A program made the position numbers and the translations under genes. From Myxococcales bacterium (lineage in GTDB: Bacteria; Myxococcota_A; Polyangia; Polyangiales; Polyangiaceae), in NCBI GenBank assembly GCA_005777185.1, contig SXNL01000359.1, positions 1 to 64,000 on the forward strand: a stretch of 64,000 nucleotides of DNA, in the 5' to 3' direction. Shown in pieces: positions 59,986-64,000 of the stretch. Position 1 is the stretch's first letter, and every line of letters begins with the position of its first letter. The notes under the pieces are model-generated. The model saw nothing but the letters and a program-made list of their open reading frames with translations, searched no databases and was not told where the DNA came from.

Positions 59986-62556
59986 TTGAGCTTTCGCACG
60001 TACACCCGCCTCGCATCGCCGATCGCCGCCGCCTCGGCGCTCGCCGTCCTCGGCGCCCTCGCCACGATCGGCCCGCGCGACGCCGCCGCGGGCGAGCCGT
60101 TCCCGACGCGGGCCGAGCGGCTCCCTGCGCCCGGCAAGAGCGCCGCGAGCGAGGACACGCTCGACGCGCTCGTCCTCAACCCGGCCAACCTGGCGAACAT
60201 GCCGTCGCGCGAGGCGCGGTACACGTACGTGCGCTGCGAGGACACGCGCAAGGTGGCCTGTGGCCATGCGGTCCAGGTGGGCGCGCCGCTCCCCTTTTTC
60301 GACCTCGCGACAGGCCTCCGCCTCGACTTCGTGCAGCCGCCGGGCGGGCCGAACGGCGCGGGCTTCCCCTACGACGGCGTCGACTACGTGTGGCTCACAT
60401 GGGGCCTCGCGCACCGCACGAGCGAGCGCACGCAGATCGGCGTCACCGCGCAGACGTCGTACTCGACCAACCTGTACACGGACAGGCTCTTCGGCCTGAG
60501 CGCGGGCTTCTCGTACAGACCCATGACCCGGCTCGGCTTTTCGCTCGTCGGCCACGATCTCAACGGCCCGAGCGTGCAGCGGTTGCCGCCGTTCGGCCGC
60601 CCCGTCCTCGCGCGGAGCTGGACGGGCGGGCTCTCGTTCCGCCCGCTCCAGACGCGCGCGCTCGACGTCGGCGCGGAGCTCCGGTACTTCGAGGTGCTCG
60701 ACGCGTGGCGCCCGCGCCTCACCCTGGGCGTCGACGTCCCGGGCGTGGGGCGCGCGCGGGGCGATCTGGAGGTTCAGAACCTGGGCAACGACGCGACGCG
60801 CGGCGTGGTCGCCACCGCCGGGGTCGAGATCGCCTTTGGCGGGTTCTCGGCGGGCGGGGGCGCGATGTTCGGCAACGGCCTCGGCAGCCCGCAGAGCGTC
60901 GGCGCATACGCGAACCTCGGGATCACGGGCTACACGAGCCCGGGCGTCCCCCGTTCGGAGCGCGCGGTGTCGTTCCGCGTCGAGTCCACGCCCGGCCCGC
61001 GCACGCACGCTGCCCAGCTCCGCCGGCTCTGGCGCCTCGCCGAGGACCGCGAGATCGCGGCCGTCACGATGATCCTCCGCGCCGAGCCCGCAGGCTCGTA
61101 CGCGCACGCCGAGGAGCTCGCGGACGCGTTCCGCGTGCTGAAGGCCCATGGCAAGAAGGTGATCTGCCACTGGGAGGAGGCCGGTCCCAAGGCCCTCTAC
61201 GCTTGCGCGAGCGCGGACAAGATCGTGATCAACCCGGCCGGCGGCCTCCGGTACTCGGGCATGAAGTCCACGCACATCTACCTCGCCGGCCTCCTCAAGA
61301 AGATCGGTGTGAGGGCCGAGTTCGTGCGCATCGGCGCGCACAAGTCCGCGCCCGAGCAGTTCATGAACGAGCACGCGAGCCCCGTGGCCAAGCGGGACCA
61401 GGAGGATCTCCTCGCGCAGATCGACGCGGTCTTCACGGAGAACCTCGTGAGGTACCGGAAGCTCCCGGCCGCGCACATCAAGGCGGTGACCGCCACCGGT
61501 CCCTTCACGGCGACCGAGGCTCGCGATGCCCGCTTCGTGGACGGGTTCGCCTTCGACGACGAGATCGAGCGCGCCACGCAGGACGTCGTCGGCCGGAAGG
61601 TGAGCCTGGAGAAGTACGAGGACGAGACGCGCGCCCCCTCGACGTTCGGCTCGCGCGGCAGGGTGGCGATCCTCTACGTCGACGGCGACATGATCGACGG
61701 TCGCTCGAAGAAGATCCCCATCCTGGACCAGCGCCTCGTCGGCTCCTACACCATCGCCGAGGCCGCGAAGAAGCTCAAGGACGACAGCGACGTCAAGGCG
61801 GTGGTCCTCCGCATCGAGACGGGCGGTGGATCGTCGATGGCCGCCGACGTGATGTGGCGCGAGCTCAAGACGCTCGGAGAGAAGAAGCCGCTCATCGTGT
61901 CGATGGGGTCGGTCGCCGCGAGCGGCGGGTACTACATCGCGTCCGCGTCGAAGACGATCTACGCGTGCCCGCTCACGATCACCGGCTCGATCGGCATCTT
62001 CTACGGCAAGGCCGACACGAGCGAGCTCCTGGGCAAGCTCGGCGTGAACGTCGAGGTGCGCAAGACCACGCCGCGCGCGGACGCGGAGTCCCTGTTCCGC
62101 GGCTTCACCGAGGACGAGCGCCGGGAGCTCGAGAAGAAGATCGCGCAGTTCTACGGCATCTTCCTCGATCGCGTGTCGAGCGGGCGCGGCATGAGCAAGG
62201 ACGCGGTCGACCTCGTCGGCCAGGGCCGCGTCTGGACGGGCCAGCAGGCGATGGAGCGCGGGCTCGTCGACAAGATGGGCGGCCTCCGGCACGCGCTCGA
62301 GGCGGCGCGCGCGGCGGCGAACCTGCCGGACGACGCGCCCATCGTCGAGGCCCCCACGCGAGAGACGACGCTCCTCGAGAAGGCCCTCGAGCTCGCTGGC
62401 CTCCAGGCCTCGTCGCCGCTCGCGGCGTCGTTCCCCCCGCAGCTCCGCGACGCGGCGCGCGCGGTCGCTCCGTTCGCCGTGTTCGCGGAGGGCCAGCCGC
62501 TCGCGATGATGGAGTGGATCCCCCTCGAAGCGACGTCCGGAACAGACGAGGAGTAG
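59986..62556 (+). CDS. SppA-type protease fused to N-terminal beta-barrel
   Basis: 856 residues from a TTG start with a GAGAGGA ribosome-binding site. A signal peptide (to about residue 36) precedes a beta-strand-rich region (about 45-340: LRLDFVQPPG, FSYRPMTRLGFSLVGHDLN) resembling an outer-membrane barrel or autotransporter-like domain. A complete SppA/peptidase S49 tandem follows. The catalytic Lys is K453 in GAHKSAPE and the nucleophile is S646 in VAASGGYY. Classical SppA degrades cleaved signal peptides in the inner membrane; fusion to an amino-terminal barrel would place S49 activity at the outer membrane, an unusual arrangement that deserves checking. Confidence 0.85.
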   Translation: MSFRTYTRLASPIAAASALAVLGALATIGPRDAAAGEPFPTRAERLPAPGKSAASEDTLDALVLNPANLANMPSREARYTYVRCEDTRKVACGHAVQVGAPLPFFDLATGLRLDFVQPPGGPNGAGFPYDGVDYVWLTWGLAHRTSERTQIGVTAQTSYSTNLYTDRLFGLSAGFSYRPMTRLGFSLVGHDLNGPSVQRLPPFGRPVLARSWTGGLSFRPLQTRALDVGAELRYFEVLDAWRPRLTLGVDVPGVGRARGDLEVQNLGNDATRGVVATAGVEIAFGGFSAGGGAMFGNGLGSPQSVGAYANLGITGYTSPGVPRSERAVSFRVESTPGPRTHAAQLRRLWRLAEDREIAAVTMILRAEPAGSYAHAEELADAFRVLKAHGKKVICHWEEAGPKALYACASADKIVINPAGGLRYSGMKSTHIYLAGLLKKIGVRAEFVRIGAHKSAPEQFMNEHASPVAKRDQEDLLAQIDAVFTENLVRYRKLPAAHIKAVTATGPFTATEARDARFVDGFAFDDEIERATQDVVGRKVSLEKYEDETRAPSTFGSRGRVAILYVDGDMIDGRSKKIPILDQRLVGSYTIAEAAKKLKDDSDVKAVVLRIETGGGSSMAADVMWRELKTLGEKKPLIVSMGSVAASGGYYIASASKTIYACPLTITGSIGIFYGKADTSELLGKLGVNVEVRKTTPRADAESLFRGFTEDERRELEKKIAQFYGIFLDRVSSGRGMSKDAVDLVGQGRVWTGQQAMERGLVDKMGGLRHALEAARAAANLPDDAPIVEAPTRETTLLEKALELAGLQASSPLAASFPPQLRDAARAVAPFAVFAEGQPLAMMEWIPLEATSGTDEE

Positions 62557-62561
62557 GCGAG

Positions 62562-63932
62562 GTGGCGTGGCGCGACCGCGGCGTCCTGCCCCCGGGGCTG
62601 CCGTTCCCGTCGCCGGCGTTCACGTTCCTTTGGTGGAAGTTCCCGTACCCGCTCCTCGAGGACTCGCAGAGGAGGTACGGCGACACGTTCACGCTCCGGC
62701 TCGCCGGGCTGCCCCCGGTCGTGATGTTCTCGAACCCGGAGGTCGTCCGCCAGGTCTTCCTGGACGACGGCACGACGATGGAAGCGGGCCGCTTCAACCG
62801 CTCGCTCGCCGTCCTCCTCGGCGAGCGGAGCGTGCTCATGACAGACGGCCGCACGCACGCGCGCAAGCGAAAGCTCCTCATGCCGCCGTTCCACGGCGCG
62901 CGCATGCAGGCCTACGCGCGCGCGATGCTCGACCTGTCGGATCGCGCCATCGACGCCTTCCCCCGCAGCGCGGCGTTCTCCCTCCACCCCTTCATGCAGG
63001 AGGTCACGCTCCGCGTGATCGTGCGGACCATCTTCGGAGCGCTCGCTCGTGTGGAGGACAAGCTCGTGGCGCAGCTCGGGGAGGTCCTCGACGTCGGCAC
63101 GAGCATCAGCCTGCTCATCCCCGCGTTGCGGAGGAACCTGTGGGGGCGGAGCCCGTACGCCCGCTTCATGGCGGCGAGCCGCGAGGCCGATCGCACCCTC
63201 TTCGCCGACATACGGGCGCGGCGCGAGAGCGGCGAGCGAGGGGACGACGTGCTCTCGCTCCTCCTCGACGCGCGCGACGAGGACGGCGAGCCGATGCCGG
63301 ACGACGAGCTGCGCGACGAGCTCGTCACCCGGCGCGGGGCCGGCCCCGAGACGACCGCGCCCGCGCTCACCGGGGCGGTCCGCTGGATCGTGGAGAGGCC
63401 CGCCGTGCTCGCGCGCCTGCGCGCGGAGCTACCGCCCGACAAGTGCGGCGATCCCGCGGCCATCGAGAAGAGCCCGTGGCTCGACGCCATCGTGCGCGAG
63501 GCGCTTCGCCTGCAGCCGGTGATTCCCCTCGTCGGTCGCGTCCTCGCGCGACCGGTGTCCCTCGGCGGATGGGATCTTCCGGAGGGGGTTGCCGTCGCGT
63601 GCTCGATCTACCTCGCGCAGCGCCGCCCCGAGATCTACACGGACCCGACCGAGTTCGATCCGGCCCGCTTCCTCGGGCGCGGCAAGCCGAGCGCGGCCTT
63701 CGGCGCGTCCGAGCTGTTCCCGTTCGGCGGCGGGATCCGCCGCTGCATCGGCATGGCGTTCGCGCTCTACGAGATGAAGATGGTCCTCGCCCGCCTGTTC
63801 GCGCGCACGGATCTCGAGATCGCGCACCGCCCCGTGAAGGTGGCGCGCCGGAGCATCACGATGGTGCCCAAGCACGGGCTGCGCGTGCGGCTCTCGCGGC
63901 GCGAGCCGCGACCTACGCCGCCCGGAGCGTGA
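62562..63932 (+). CDS. Cytochrome P450
   Basis: 456 residues from a GTG start six bases after the SppA stop, suggesting co-transcription. The K-helix E-x-x-R is in IVREALRL and the haem-binding loop FPFGGGIRRCIG has the thiolate Cys395. The I-helix motif that normally reads AGxET(T) is preceded by unusual residues (TRRGAGPETT), so oxygen activation may be altered or there may be local base-call errors. The family is close to bacterial unspecific monooxygenases of the CYP110/CYP4-like type. No redox partner gene is next to it. Confidence 0.9.
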   Translation: MAWRDRGVLPPGLPFPSPAFTFLWWKFPYPLLEDSQRRYGDTFTLRLAGLPPVVMFSNPEVVRQVFLDDGTTMEAGRFNRSLAVLLGERSVLMTDGRTHARKRKLLMPPFHGARMQAYARAMLDLSDRAIDAFPRSAAFSLHPFMQEVTLRVIVRTIFGALARVEDKLVAQLGEVLDVGTSISLLIPALRRNLWGRSPYARFMAASREADRTLFADIRARRESGERGDDVLSLLLDARDEDGEPMPDDELRDELVTRRGAGPETTAPALTGAVRWIVERPAVLARLRAELPPDKCGDPAAIEKSPWLDAIVREALRLQPVIPLVGRVLARPVSLGGWDLPEGVAVACSIYLAQRRPEIYTDPTEFDPARFLGRGKPSAAFGASELFPFGGGIRRCIGMAFALYEMKMVLARLFARTDLEIAHRPVKVARRSITMVPKHGLRVRLSRREPRPTPPGA

Positions 63933-64000
63933 TCACCACCACCGCCGGCGCCACCCCGATGCGAATCGGCGGGCCCGTGGTACCGAGACCCGGGTGCACG
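63913..64000 (-). CDS. Metallophosphoesterase C-terminus (partial)
   Basis: The last 28 codons of a minus-strand gene read VHPGLGTTGPPIRIG, then VITLRAA and TAG. The G-x-G-T-T-G-x-P-x-R-x-G segment is the usual tail of YkuE-type metallophosphoesterases. The start lies beyond the window. Its 3' end overlaps the P450 stop region by 20 bases in convergent orientation. Confidence 0.7.
   Translation of the reverse strand, partial: VHPGLGTTGPPIRIGVAPAVVVITLRAA

Noticed and set aside
62562-63932. Natural product biosynthetic cluster around the P450
   Set aside because: No synthase, ligase or tailoring genes nearby; the upstream neighbour is an SppA-type protease.

Overview
The window is a very GC-rich, densely packed chromosomal segment. 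The likely source is a deltaproteobacterial predator-type genome (Myxococcota, probably Polyangia). This is inferred from the codon bias, many lipoproteins of unknown role, a candidate MYXO-CTERM sorting tail, FG-GAP and right-handed beta-helix lipoproteins, a Ser/Thr kinase next to a sigma-54 activator, and many families typical of myxobacteria. No rRNA, tRNA, CRISPR array, insertion sequence or phage gene was recognised. No gene-free stretch longer than about 300 bases was found.

Left end (1-8742): a tightly coupled Pel exopolysaccharide operon, pelB (5' truncated by the window edge), pelC, pelD, pelE, pelF and pelG, every junction overlapping by a few bases. pelA should lie to the left. 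PelF polymerises, PelD/E/G form the inner-membrane complex with c-di-GMP control, and PelB/C form the periplasmic and outer-membrane export path. The visible N-terminal part of PelB is a Gly/Pro/Thr low-complexity stretch containing five perfect 24-bp tandem repeats.

8818-22877: secreted and lipoprotein genes (Cys-rich protein, pyroglutamyl-peptidase-like lipoprotein broken by a frameshift, clan CD-like peptidase lipoprotein). Next come a chlorite-dismutase-family gene with a zinc-ribbon partner, the phosphotransferase / DUF6285 / acyl-CoA dehydrogenase operon, a large FG-GAP lipoprotein, a cyclic-nucleotide-binding protein with a YdcF protein, and a phosphoesterase lipoprotein with a small partner. 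22915-27191: an aminotransferase plus CusF-like lipoprotein operon is read divergently from an ECF sigma / anti-sigma / STN-bactofilin-like membrane protein operon. Between them is an AT-rich 14-bp palindrome lying on the -10 element of a good sigma-70 promoter.

27181-44517: a decayed patch (GH3 glycosidase remnant and another broken gene), small membrane proteins, an orphan FtsX-type permease with a 2OG-Fe(II) oxygenase, a sterol-desaturase-family enzyme with an acyltransferase, a minus-strand run (aldo/keto reductase, class III aminotransferase, unknown, FGE-domain protein, CapA-like lipoprotein), a ketopantoate-reductase-like gene, and a beta-helix lipoprotein broken twice.

44557-64000: YjbQ, several unknown exported proteins, a ferritin-like membrane protein, a DUF3160 lipoprotein, a GAF/AAA+ sigma-54 activator followed by a Ser/Thr kinase, a CDP-alcohol phosphatidyltransferase, a second beta-helix lipoprotein, a frameshifted small gene containing two tandem 18-bp palindromes, a UDP-sugar-pyrophosphorylase-like enzyme, a DUF2505 protein, a beta-barrel/SppA fusion, a cytochrome P450, and the 3' end of a metallophosphoesterase gene. 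Six suspected single-base frameshifts are spread through the window; whether they are real decay or consensus errors decides how several genes should be read.
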